A DNA stretch of 13,693 bases from CADCVW01 sp035644935 (lineage in GTDB: Bacteria > Pseudomonadota > Alphaproteobacteria > Sphingomonadales > Sphingomonadaceae), in NCBI GenBank assembly GCA_035644935.1, contig DASQNO010000050.1, positions 1 to 13,693 on the forward strand, in the 5' to 3' direction. The translations under genes and the position numbers were made by a program. Of the stretch, positions 7,013 to 11,741 are shown one piece after another (positions within the stretch are counted from its first letter, which is position 1; every line of letters starts with the position of its first letter). A model generated the notes under the pieces. It saw nothing but the letters and a program-made list of their open reading frames with translations. It was not told where the DNA came from and searched no databases.

Positions 7013-7828
7013 ATGTCGATTCGCAAGCCCCCAGCCCACAACCGCTACGTCTGCGACCGCTGCCGCGCCTCGGGCGAGGCCGGCGCCGCCCCCTTCGCCG
7101 CGCACCCTGTGAAGACGCTCGACTTCACCCCCGTTCCCCGCAAGCACCGCTATGACGGCTGGACCCCCGAACGGCAGCAGGGCTTCATCACCGCCCTCGC
7201 CGAACTGGGCTCGGTCAAGCACGCCGCCCGCGCCGTCGGCATGACCCCCGAAGGCGCCTACCATCTCCGCCGCCAGCCCGGCGCCGAAAGCTTCGCCGCC
7301 GCCTGGGACGCCGCGCTGGACACCGGCGTCGATCGCCTCGCCGCCGCCACCATGCAGCGCGCGCTCCACGGCGTCGCCGTTCCCGTCTTCTGGCAGGGCA
7401 AGAAGATCGGCGAGCGGCGCCAGTACAACGACCGCCTGGCGATGTTCCACCTCCGCCACCGCCTCCCCGAGGTTTATGGCGAGCTCAAACCCCCCGGCCG
7501 CGGCGCCAAGTCGCCCGCCACCAAGTTCCGCGAGGGGGGCTGGGACGCGGACGCGGCGGAGGAGGAGGAGCTGGCGAGCGAGCGCATTTCCGAACGCATG
7601 CGCCTGCGCGTCAACCGCATGCACGCAAACTGGCGCGCCATGCTCTTCGCCGATCCCGCCAAGCGCGCCGCCTACGAACTGCTCTTCGGCGTGGACGGAG
7701 CCGAAGACGCCGGCCACGGCAGCGGCGTCCGCTTCAGCCGCTTTCCCCCCGAACTGTCGCACGCCCTGATCGGCGTCGCCGACCAGGAAGCAGCGGACCG
7801 CGCGCGGCTGGAGCCGCCGGAGGACTAA
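7013..7828 (+). CDS. Hypothetical protein with terminase-small-subunit-like HTH (271 aa)
   Basis: The role is unknown. Residues about 48-90 (YDGWTPERQQGFITALAELGSVKHAARAVGMTPEGAYHLRRQPGAE) match the pattern of helix-turn-helix segments in phage terminase small subunits and related chromosomal proteins found repeatedly in sphingomonads. The next stretch (about 91-155; FAAAWDAALDTGVDRLAAATMQRALHGVAVPVFWQGKKIGERRQYNDRLAMFHLRHRLP) is the conserved continuation of those proteins. The N-terminus has one CxxC pair (CDRC, 14-17), too few for a zinc ribbon. The C-terminal third is charged and less conserved-looking. No terminase large subunit, portal or other phage gene lies nearby, so this is probably a stand-alone DNA-binding protein, not a prophage remnant. 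No clear ribosome binding site precedes the ATG. The convergent neighbour is the small secreted protein. Confidence 0.75.
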   Translation: MSIRKPPAHNRYVCDRCRASGEAGAAPFAAHPVKTLDFTPVPRKHRYDGWTPERQQGFITALAELGSVKHAARAVGMTPEGAYHLRRQPGAESFAAAWDAALDTGVDRLAAATMQRALHGVAVPVFWQGKKIGERRQYNDRLAMFHLRHRLPEVYGELKPPGRGAKSPATKFREGGWDADAAEEEELASERISERMRLRVNRMHANWRAMLFADPAKRAAYELLFGVDGAEDAGHGSGVRFSRFPPELSHALIGVADQEAADRARLEPPED

Positions 7829-7839
7829 CGTTTCTAAGT

Positions 7840-7919
7840 CCTCCCCGAGTTTACTCGGGGAGGGGGACCATCCGCCGTAGCTTCAGCGAAGGCGGATGGT
7901 GGAGGGGTGTCCTCCCACC
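7840..7919. repeat. Three-hairpin REP-like element between convergent genes
   Basis: The first hairpin has arms CCTCCCCGAG (7840-7849) and CTCGGGGAGG (7854-7863) with loop TTTA. The second pairs ACCATCCGCC (7867-7876) with GGCGGATGGT (7891-7900); its 14-base loop contains a CTTC/GAAG mini-stem. The third pairs GGTGGAGG (7898-7905) with CCTCCCACC (7911-7919), with one bulged C, and partly overlaps the second. It fills the gap between two convergent genes and probably acts as a bidirectional terminator. From memory, similar CTCCCCG-hairpin cassettes recur between genes in sphingomonads; only one copy is visible here. Confidence 0.6.
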
Positions 7920-7947
7920 GAAGCACGCGTTCCCGCCCGCCAGCACA

Positions 7948-8385
7948 TCAATACCGCGCGTACCGCAACTTCTTGGTCTTGACCTTCACCCGCCCATCGT
8001 CGCGCACCGTGCAGGTAAAGCTGCGCGCCGCACTCCGCGACCGCTCGTAATATCCCGCGCGATACCCCTCCGCGATCCCGTACACGCGCTGGCTGCGGCG
8101 CTTGTACGGCTGCACGTCCTCGACGCGCATCCGGCCGTAGCGTTCGACGGAGGGCCGGCACGCGTCGATCGCGAAGCGCTGCGGCCCGCGCCACCGTATG
8201 TCGTTGACGCTCCGGTCGAGCGAGTCCCGCACCCGCCCCACCGCCTGCGCGGTATCGACCACGGTGCGCGCGATGTCGTCGGCAACCTGCCCCGCGCGGG
8301 TTTGCGGCGGGGCATATTGCGCCAGCGCCGGCGCGCCCGCGAAAGCGGCGCTCAACGCCAGGCCCAAAGCGATCGGTGTACGCAT
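7948..8385 (-). CDS. Small secreted protein of unknown function (145 aa)
   Basis: I do not recognise a family. Residues 1-22 are a clear Sec signal peptide (MRTPIALGLALSAAFAGAPALA, cleavage before Gln23). The mature part has an N-terminal helix rich in Asp/Val/Arg (about 28-60), then a basic, Tyr/Arg-rich C-terminal half ending in VKTKKLRYARY. It has two Cys (in DACRPS and SFTCTV), which could form a disulfide in the periplasm. The ATG at 8385 is chosen because AAGGAGA sits eight bases before it and the signal peptide starts there. A start seven codons upstream would add MFGRRRA and lacks that support. The strong ribosome binding site and high G/C at third codon positions argue for a real gene. 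Confidence 0.75.
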   Translation of the reverse strand: MRTPIALGLALSAAFAGAPALAQYAPPQTRAGQVADDIARTVVDTAQAVGRVRDSLDRSVNDIRWRGPQRFAIDACRPSVERYGRMRVEDVQPYKRRSQRVYGIAEGYRAGYYERSRSAARSFTCTVRDDGRVKVKTKKLRYARY

Positions 8386-8490
8386 TGCACGTCTCCTTCC
8401 AAACACGAAGGCCGCACCACGCGCGGCCGACAGGACACGAGGAGGACAACGGTTCGGGTGCGGAATGGCTCCGGAGGGGGGGGGTGGAGG

Positions 8491-8512
8491 CCGGGCGATC
8501 TAGATCGCCCGG
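8491..8512. repeat. Perfect 22-bp palindrome
   Basis: The arms CCGGGCGATCT (8491-8501) and AGATCGCCCGG (8502-8512) are exactly complementary with no spacer. The stop codon of the remnant gene (TAG, minus strand, 8500-8502) lies at its centre. As RNA it could fold into a hairpin of about eight pairs with a 6-base loop. It is followed by TTCTT on the plus strand and a C-run on the minus strand. It may be an old terminator or a protein-binding site. Confidence 0.5.
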
Positions 8513-8623
8513 TTCTTCGGATCGCCCTTAAGCGCGGCGCGGAGTTCGTTCTTGTTCGCGGGGGTAACGGTTTCGCGGCGGATATGGGCGGCTAGGGTGC
8601 GGGTGCGGGTGCGGGTGCGGGTG
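8500..8623 (-). pseudogene. 3' remnant of a truncated gene at the accessory-segment boundary
   Basis: On the minus strand one frame reads (TR)n then TLAAHIRRETVTPANKN, ELRAALKGDPKNRAI, stop. Of the 32 codons after the repeats, 25 end in G or C, as in the neighbouring genes, and the peptide looks like a genuine soluble C-terminus. Upstream of the GGGTGC repeats the same frame reaches a TAG stop after seven codons, and there is no ATG, GTG, TTG or CTG between that stop and the conserved part. The 5' part of the gene therefore appears lost where GC-rich DNA meets the accessory segment. The family is not recognised. Confidence 0.5.
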
Positions 8624-8624
8624 C
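8595..8624 (+). repeat. Five tandem GGGTGC hexamers
   Basis: Five perfect copies of a 6-bp unit occupy 30 bp exactly at the transition from GC-rich chromosomal DNA to the less GC-rich accessory segment. Read on the minus strand in the remnant frame they encode Thr-Arg repeats; in another frame they encode His-Pro repeats. Copy number could vary by slippage without changing frame. Confidence 0.9.
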
Positions 8625-8723
8625 ATGACGCCTTCCATAACGACTAAGTTCCCCTATCACCCTGCACCTGCTTCATACACAGCGCCACCGCCTCCTAACG
8701 CCGCCGCCCTGTTGAGCACCGCT

Positions 8724-8760
8724 CCTGCTAACTTGGGAGGTCAGGTCAGCGGTTAGCAGG
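8724..8760. repeat. 9-bp perfect inverted repeat upstream of the methyltransferase
   Basis: CCTGCTAAC (8724-8732) and GTTAGCAGG (8752-8760) are exact reverse complements separated by 19 bases. An alternative 6-bp pairing, ACCGCT (8718-8723) with AGCGGT (8748-8753), overlaps it, so two competing structures are possible. It could be a regulatory hairpin, a terminator or an operator for the R-M system. Confidence 0.55.
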
Positions 8761-8822
8761 TTTGATCGTGCAACTGCTTGCTGAGCGTCTCGACTGCATA
8801 CATGAAGCTTTGGAAAGGGCTT

Positions 8823-8836
8823 GACGTCTAGACGTC
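8823..8836. promoter_or_regulatory. 14-bp palindrome in front of the methyltransferase gene
   Basis: GACGTCTAGACGTC is a perfect palindrome made of two tandem GACGTCTA units (the second ends in ACG TCTA at 8838), 34 bp before the start codon. It contains two GACGTC sites and one TCTAGA site. The position and symmetry suggest an operator, or methyltransferase sites used for self-regulation. The preceding TTGACG (8821-8826) could be a -35 element, but no matching -10 is visible. Confidence 0.45.
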
Positions 8837-8869
8837 TAACCAGCAGGGGTCGCCGCAAGAGGTTTTTAT

Positions 8870-10000
8870 ATGTCGCTTGCTCCTGGTACCATCCGTGATC
8901 TGATCGTCGATCACCTGAGCGCGAGCAGCGCGGACGCATCGGTCGTCGAGATACTGGCTACAGTGCGGGGCCGCTTGGGCAACGTTTCTGCGTCATCAGT
9001 CCGATCATACCTCAACCTTAACACGCCGACATCCTTTGAGCGGACAGTTAGAGGTCGATACCGGCTGCGTAGTTCCGTTGCGCTGGACACTCCAATAGTG
9101 CCTAAACCCCTATTTGTTGGCCAGGCTGAGCTGTACAACGCTAACTGCTTCGATTGGCTTGCACAACGCGAGCGCACTTCAATTCAGGCGGTCGTGATGG
9201 ATCCGCCATATGGATTGATCGAATATACATCAAAAGAAACCGCCAAATTGCGTTCAGGAAAAGGTGGGATCTGGCGGGTGCCGCCCTCCTTTGACGGCCA
9301 TAAGCGCGCACCCCTTCCAAGGTTTACCGTGTTGGACGATAACGATCGTCAACAACTTTATGCTTTTTTCAAGCGACTTGCTGTAGCGCTGAGGAGAGTA
9401 GCCGTACCCGGCGCGAATGTAATCGTAGCCTCAAATCCACTGTTGTCCCACGTCGTCGGAGCGGCGATGTCAGAGGGAGGGCTTGAATTGCGGGGGTATA
9501 TCGCCCGGCAAGTAATGACCATGAGAGGTGGCGATAGGCCGAAGAACGCACACGTCGAATTCGATGGCGTCACGGTGATGCCGCGTTCTCAGTGGGAACC
9601 TTGGTTGGTTTTAAGAGCCCCCCTCGAGGGAAGAGTGCAGGACAACCTTCGAAAGTGGAAGACCGGAGGTTTTCGGCGCCCTTGTGCCAACCGGCCCTTC
9701 GGCGATTTGATCCGCTCACATCCGACACCGGCCAACGAAAAGAAGATTGCGCCCCATCCATCACTGAAGCCTCAGGCATTCATGCGGCAAGTAGTGAGAG
9801 CGGCCCTCCCATTGGGCGAGGGCGTAGTTCTGGACCCATTTATGGGAGCTGGCTCAACACTCGCAGCCGCGAATGCCGTCGGGTATTCCAGCATCGGTGT
9901 CGAGCTAGACGAAAGCTTCTTTTCGATGGCTGCGAAGAGTGTAGAGCCTTTATCCAACCTGGTAGTTAAAGATAAGTCTACGTCTGAGTCTCCTGTGTAG
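8870..10000 (+). CDS. Site-specific DNA methyltransferase, beta-class N6-adenine/N4-cytosine type (376 aa)
   Basis: It transfers a methyl group from S-adenosylmethionine to an adenine N6 or cytosine N4 in a short DNA site and probably protects the host from the neighbouring nuclease. Residues about 5-66 form an N-terminal winged helix-turn-helix (VVEILATVRGRLGNVSASSVRSYLNLNTPTSFERTVRGRYRL). Catalytic motif IV DPPYG is at 111-115. Residues about 120-290 include the target-recognition region. Motif X region HPSLKP is at 296-301, and the SAM-binding motif I DPFMGAGST at 322-330 is followed by GVELDE (343-348). Motif IV before motif I is the beta-class order. AAGAGG seven bases before the ATG supports the start. 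Codon use is less G/C-biased than in flanking chromosomal genes, consistent with transfer. Specificity cannot be read from the sequence. Confidence 0.92.
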   Translation: MSLAPGTIRDLIVDHLSASSADASVVEILATVRGRLGNVSASSVRSYLNLNTPTSFERTVRGRYRLRSSVALDTPIVPKPLFVGQAELYNANCFDWLAQRERTSIQAVVMDPPYGLIEYTSKETAKLRSGKGGIWRVPPSFDGHKRAPLPRFTVLDDNDRQQLYAFFKRLAVALRRVAVPGANVIVASNPLLSHVVGAAMSEGGLELRGYIARQVMTMRGGDRPKNAHVEFDGVTVMPRSQWEPWLVLRAPLEGRVQDNLRKWKTGGFRRPCANRPFGDLIRSHPTPANEKKIAPHPSLKPQAFMRQVVRAALPLGEGVVLDPFMGAGSTLAAANAVGYSSIGVELDESFFSMAAKSVEPLSNLVVKDKSTSESPV

Positions 10001-10006
10001 CCGGAA

Positions 10007-10633
10007 TCATTTTAAGGACTTAACCGATTTTGCCGTGTTGACCTTGTATATCCAGTTTACCCGTAATTTCTTGACCCCTTCCGCGTGAAGCGTGGCTGTG
10101 CGTGTGCCCAAGTCGGAACGCGCATTGCTTCGAAAATCCGCTTCTTCGACTTCAGCTAAATAGACCTCTGTGAAGCGCATCGGAGCTCGCGAAGACGCTG
10201 GTTCGGAGACGTTATCAACAGCATACACGAAAACGCACATCCACTGATTTCTGGCACCGTGCGTATCGACAGCGCCGCCTCGCTTACGAGTACTCTTAAT
10301 TTCCACTCCGTCACCGCCAGAAGCAATGGCATCATTCGCATATTTACCGCGAACGATTAGATCGGGATGACCGTTAAAATGGCGATTTTCTACCAGCGCA
10401 CGGGAGAACTTAGCTAAAGAAGCTGTGATCATATCAGATATCATGCCGGAGAGCGCCGCAGGACGCATCATATCATCAAGTCTATGCAGTCCCCGTCCCG
10501 ACAAAAGCGCATTCACGTCCGCAAAGAAATCGTAAACGTCCTGCATGGCGACCTCGAAGTCACTTACACGTAACTCAAACGGAAGGACAGCAGCGGGATT
10601 GAAAGATTTCTTATCGACGATTGCTTTGGTCAC
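10007..10633 (-). CDS. Probable type II restriction endonuclease, PD-(D/E)XK fold (208 aa)
   Basis: This is probably the nuclease partner of the adjacent methyltransferase, cutting unmethylated DNA at the shared site. The core motif is Pro90-Asp91 (GHPDLIV) followed by Glu111-Ile-Lys113 (GVEIKSTRK), the classic PD...EXK arrangement for a metal-dependent nuclease. A conserved-looking helix with Glu82 precedes it. The following WMCVFVYAVD (131-140) fits the core beta strand after the catalytic Lys. The C-terminus (VNWIYKVN) is basic and aromatic. Length is normal for a small type II enzyme. It converges on the methyltransferase with only six bases between the stop codons. The start is GTG at 10633, overlapping the TGA of a short upstream frame as GTGA; a stop codon lies 14 codons further upstream. 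The subfamily is not recognised, and a different PD-(D/E)XK role is possible. Confidence 0.78.
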   Translation of the reverse strand: MTKAIVDKKSFNPAAVLPFELRVSDFEVAMQDVYDFFADVNALLSGRGLHRLDDMMRPAALSGMISDMITASLAKFSRALVENRHFNGHPDLIVRGKYANDAIASGGDGVEIKSTRKRGGAVDTHGARNQWMCVFVYAVDNVSEPASSRAPMRFTEVYLAEVEEADFRSNARSDLGTRTATLHAEGVKKLRVNWIYKVNTAKSVKSLK

Positions 10634-10860
10634 GTGCTGGTAATCCCTTTGCAGTTTCTCTCACGAAGTAGGTTCATAGACGGCAGCTTGGAACTCCAAG
10701 ATGGCTTATAGCTTGTCCGAGAGGCCGCTCTACACAAAAGTGGTTCATCCAATAATCCGGCGGAACCGCCGTCGGTACCCGCTCGGCGATGCACACGTAG
10801 CTTTATCTGAGAGATACAGTTTCGAGGGGAGACGATGCCGTACGGCTTGAGGATCGTCAA
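10630..10860 (-). CDS. Doubtful small ORF coupled to the nuclease gene (76 aa)
   Basis: The frame (MTILKPYGIVSPRN..., ending RERNCKGITST) overlaps the nuclease start codon as GTGA, an arrangement typical of translational coupling. A short gene in this place is where R-M systems often carry a controller protein. However, the sequence shows no helix-turn-helix, is rich in Ser/Arg/Cys, and resembles no family I know. It may be a spurious frame in the nuclease leader or the relic of something older. A 6-bp hairpin (CGGCGG, AA, CCGCCG; 10758-10771) lies within it. Confidence 0.2.
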   Translation of the reverse strand: MTILKPYGIVSPRNCISQIKLRVHRRAGTDGGSAGLLDEPLLCRAASRTSYKPSWSSKLPSMNLLRERNCKGITST

Positions 10861-10883
10861 TTTCGCGCGTGTCGCGGCGCTCG

Positions 10884-10912
10884 TTGAGCTTCCACACCTA
10901 CTCGTATATACG
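10884..10912 (+). promoter_or_regulatory. Predicted promoter and operator of the vapBC-type operon
   Basis: CGTATATACG (10903-10912) is a perfect 10-bp palindrome overlapping a likely -10 (TATATA at 10905 or TATACG at 10907). TTGAGC (10884-10889) is a candidate -35, with a spacing of 15 or 17 bp. VapB-type antitoxins usually repress their own promoter by binding such palindromes. The transcript would start only about 15-20 bases before the antitoxin ATG. Confidence 0.5.
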
Positions 10913-10934
10913 CGTCAATCTTAAGGACGTCCTG

Positions 10935-11198
10935 ATGGCCGCGCACGAGACTAAAACCTTCATGAGCGGCAACAGCGTCGCCTTGCGGCTGCCCAAGAGC
11001 CTCGCCATCGGCCCCGACGAGAAGATGGTCATCGAACAGAATGGCGACGTGCTGACCATCCGCCGCGCGCGCGATCCCGCCGAGGCGAAGCGGCGGATGA
11101 GGGCTGCGTACGACGCGATGCTCGCCATCGGCGCGCCGGAGGACGGCGTGCAGCCGCGCGCGCCGTTCGACTTTCCGGATCGGCCGGGCCTGCTCTGA
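10935..11198 (+). CDS. vapB: AbrB/MazE-like antitoxin, VapB type (87 aa)
   Basis: This is the antitoxin partner of the PIN-domain toxin that follows. It binds and blocks the toxin and usually represses the operon. Residues about 5-46 form a swapped-hairpin AbrB/SpoVT DNA-binding domain (ETKTFMSGNSVALRLPKSLAIGPDEKMVIEQNGDVLTIRRA). The tail (about 48-87) is charged, with Pro-rich ends, typical of the flexible segment that wraps the toxin. The ATG at 10935 is chosen because AAGGA lies seven bases before it and the predicted promoter is just upstream; a longer frame from 10869 would run through that promoter. The toxin gene follows after nine bases. Codon use is GC-rich like the chromosome, unlike the R-M genes next door. 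Confidence 0.85.
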   Translation: MAAHETKTFMSGNSVALRLPKSLAIGPDEKMVIEQNGDVLTIRRARDPAEAKRRMRAAYDAMLAIGAPEDGVQPRAPFDFPDRPGLL

Positions 11199-11207
11199 GC
11201 GCGGACC

Positions 11208-11603
11208 ATGATCTTCGTCGACACCAACATCGCCATCGCGCTGCGCGACCTCGATCGCGTCACTCATGAGGCGGTCCAGACGCTCGACGAGGTGCCGGTC
11301 TTCTCCATGATCACGCGCATCGAGCTCGAAAACGGCGTCAACGCCGAGCCGGGCCTGGAGAATAGCCGTCGCCGGCTGCTCGAGGAGCTGCTGAAAACCT
11401 ACGCGGTGGAGATGTTCACGCACGCAGACATCCTCGCTTATGGCGGGATCATCTACAATCTGGGCTATAGTCGCCAGCTGACGCTTGACCGGCTGATCGC
11501 CGCGCAGGCCATTGCGCGCGACGCCGCGCTGATCACCCGGAACGGCAAGGATTTCCGCAAGATCGACGGTTTGAAGCTGATCGAGTGGGAAACCCCGGTC
11601 TAA
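11208..11603 (+). CDS. vapC: PIN-domain ribonuclease toxin, VapC type (131 aa)
   Basis: This is a metal-dependent RNase of the PIN fold that cleaves specific RNAs (tRNA or rRNA in studied members) when released from its antitoxin. The four acidic active-site residues are all present: Asp5 (FVDTN), Glu39 (TRIELENG), Asp94 (TLDRLIAAQA) and Asp115 (NGKDF). Length is normal. It starts nine bases after the antitoxin stop codon, with a GAGCGCGG stretch as a possible ribosome binding site, so the two genes form one operon. It ends just before a series of hairpins and converges on lepA. All key residues are intact, so the toxin is probably functional. Confidence 0.88.
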   Translation: MIFVDTNIAIALRDLDRVTHEAVQTLDEVPVFSMITRIELENGVNAEPGLENSRRRLLEELLKTYAVEMFTHADILAYGGIIYNLGYSRQLTLDRLIAAQAIARDAALITRNGKDFRKIDGLKLIEWETPV

Positions 11604-11608
11604 CACCA

Positions 11609-11663
11609 GGCGCGGCGAAGCCGCGCCGTGACGTCGGACGGGTTCTGCCGGGTTGCCCGGCAG
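11609..11663. terminator. Two GC-rich hairpins after vapC
   Basis: GGCGCGGC (11609-11616) pairs with GCCGCGCC (11620-11627) across a GAA loop. CTGCCGGG (11645-11652) pairs with CCCGGCAG (11656-11663) across a TTG loop, with further GGG/CCC pairing outside a 2-base bulge. Neither is followed by a clear T-run. They lie at the end of a convergent gene pair, so they may end transcription from one or both sides. Confidence 0.45.
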
Positions 11664-11676
11664 CCCCGCCGGCCGG

Positions 11677-11721
11677 GAGTTCGCGCACTCTTCGCGTAAC
11701 TCGGCGATTGCTCGCGCAATC
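11677..11721. repeat. Two further small hairpins between vapC and lepA
   Basis: GAGTTCGCG (11677-11685) pairs with CGCG-AACTC (11693-11702) with one bulged T. GATTGC (11706-11711) pairs with GCAATC (11716-11721) across a TCGC loop. With the two preceding hairpins this makes four in about 115 bp, filling almost all of the non-coding gap, which suggests a REP-like or terminator cluster on the lepA side. Confidence 0.4.
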
Positions 11722-11741
11722 CCCTCCTTACGCTTGGGCGC

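Larger units (their letters stand above)
8386..8869. other. Junction region without an intact gene
   Basis: This 484-bp stretch has no convincing complete gene. In order it holds the promoter region of the secreted protein (8386-8490, with a run of nine G at 8476-8484), a 22-bp palindrome, the 3' remnant of a minus-strand gene, five GGGTGC repeats, and an abrupt change to less GC-rich DNA at about 8625. The last 245 bp are the upstream region of the DNA methyltransferase and contain two inverted repeats. Confidence 0.6.
8625..11630. other. Accessory segment: restriction-modification plus toxin-antitoxin
   Basis: From about 8625 to 10860 the DNA is visibly richer in A/T and codon use is less G/C-biased than on either side. 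The segment carries a DNA methyltransferase and a convergent nuclease, and is directly followed by a GC-rich toxin-antitoxin pair ending at a hairpin near 11609. The left edge coincides with a broken gene. No integrase, transposase, tRNA or obvious flanking repeats were found, so the limits, especially on the right, are approximate. Confidence 0.5.

Noticed and set aside
7013..8385. A prophage remnant based on the terminase-like protein
   Set aside because: No other phage gene, integrase or attachment site is nearby, and codon use matches the chromosome.
8595..8624. The GGGTGC array considered as a CRISPR-like or iteron (replication origin) array
   Set aside because: The unit is only 6 bp with no spacers, no cas or replication gene is nearby, and it is better explained as a simple tandem repeat at a junction.
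8673..8939. An 88-codon minus-strand frame across the methyltransferase start
   Set aside because: It overlaps the methyltransferase start and both inverted repeats, and its composition looks non-coding.
10835..10924. A 29-codon plus-strand frame with a good ribosome binding site (GAGGGGA) just before vapB
   Set aside because: It runs through the predicted vapB promoter, so it could not be on the same transcript as a leader, and the peptide resembles nothing known. It could be a relic, but coding evidence is insufficient.
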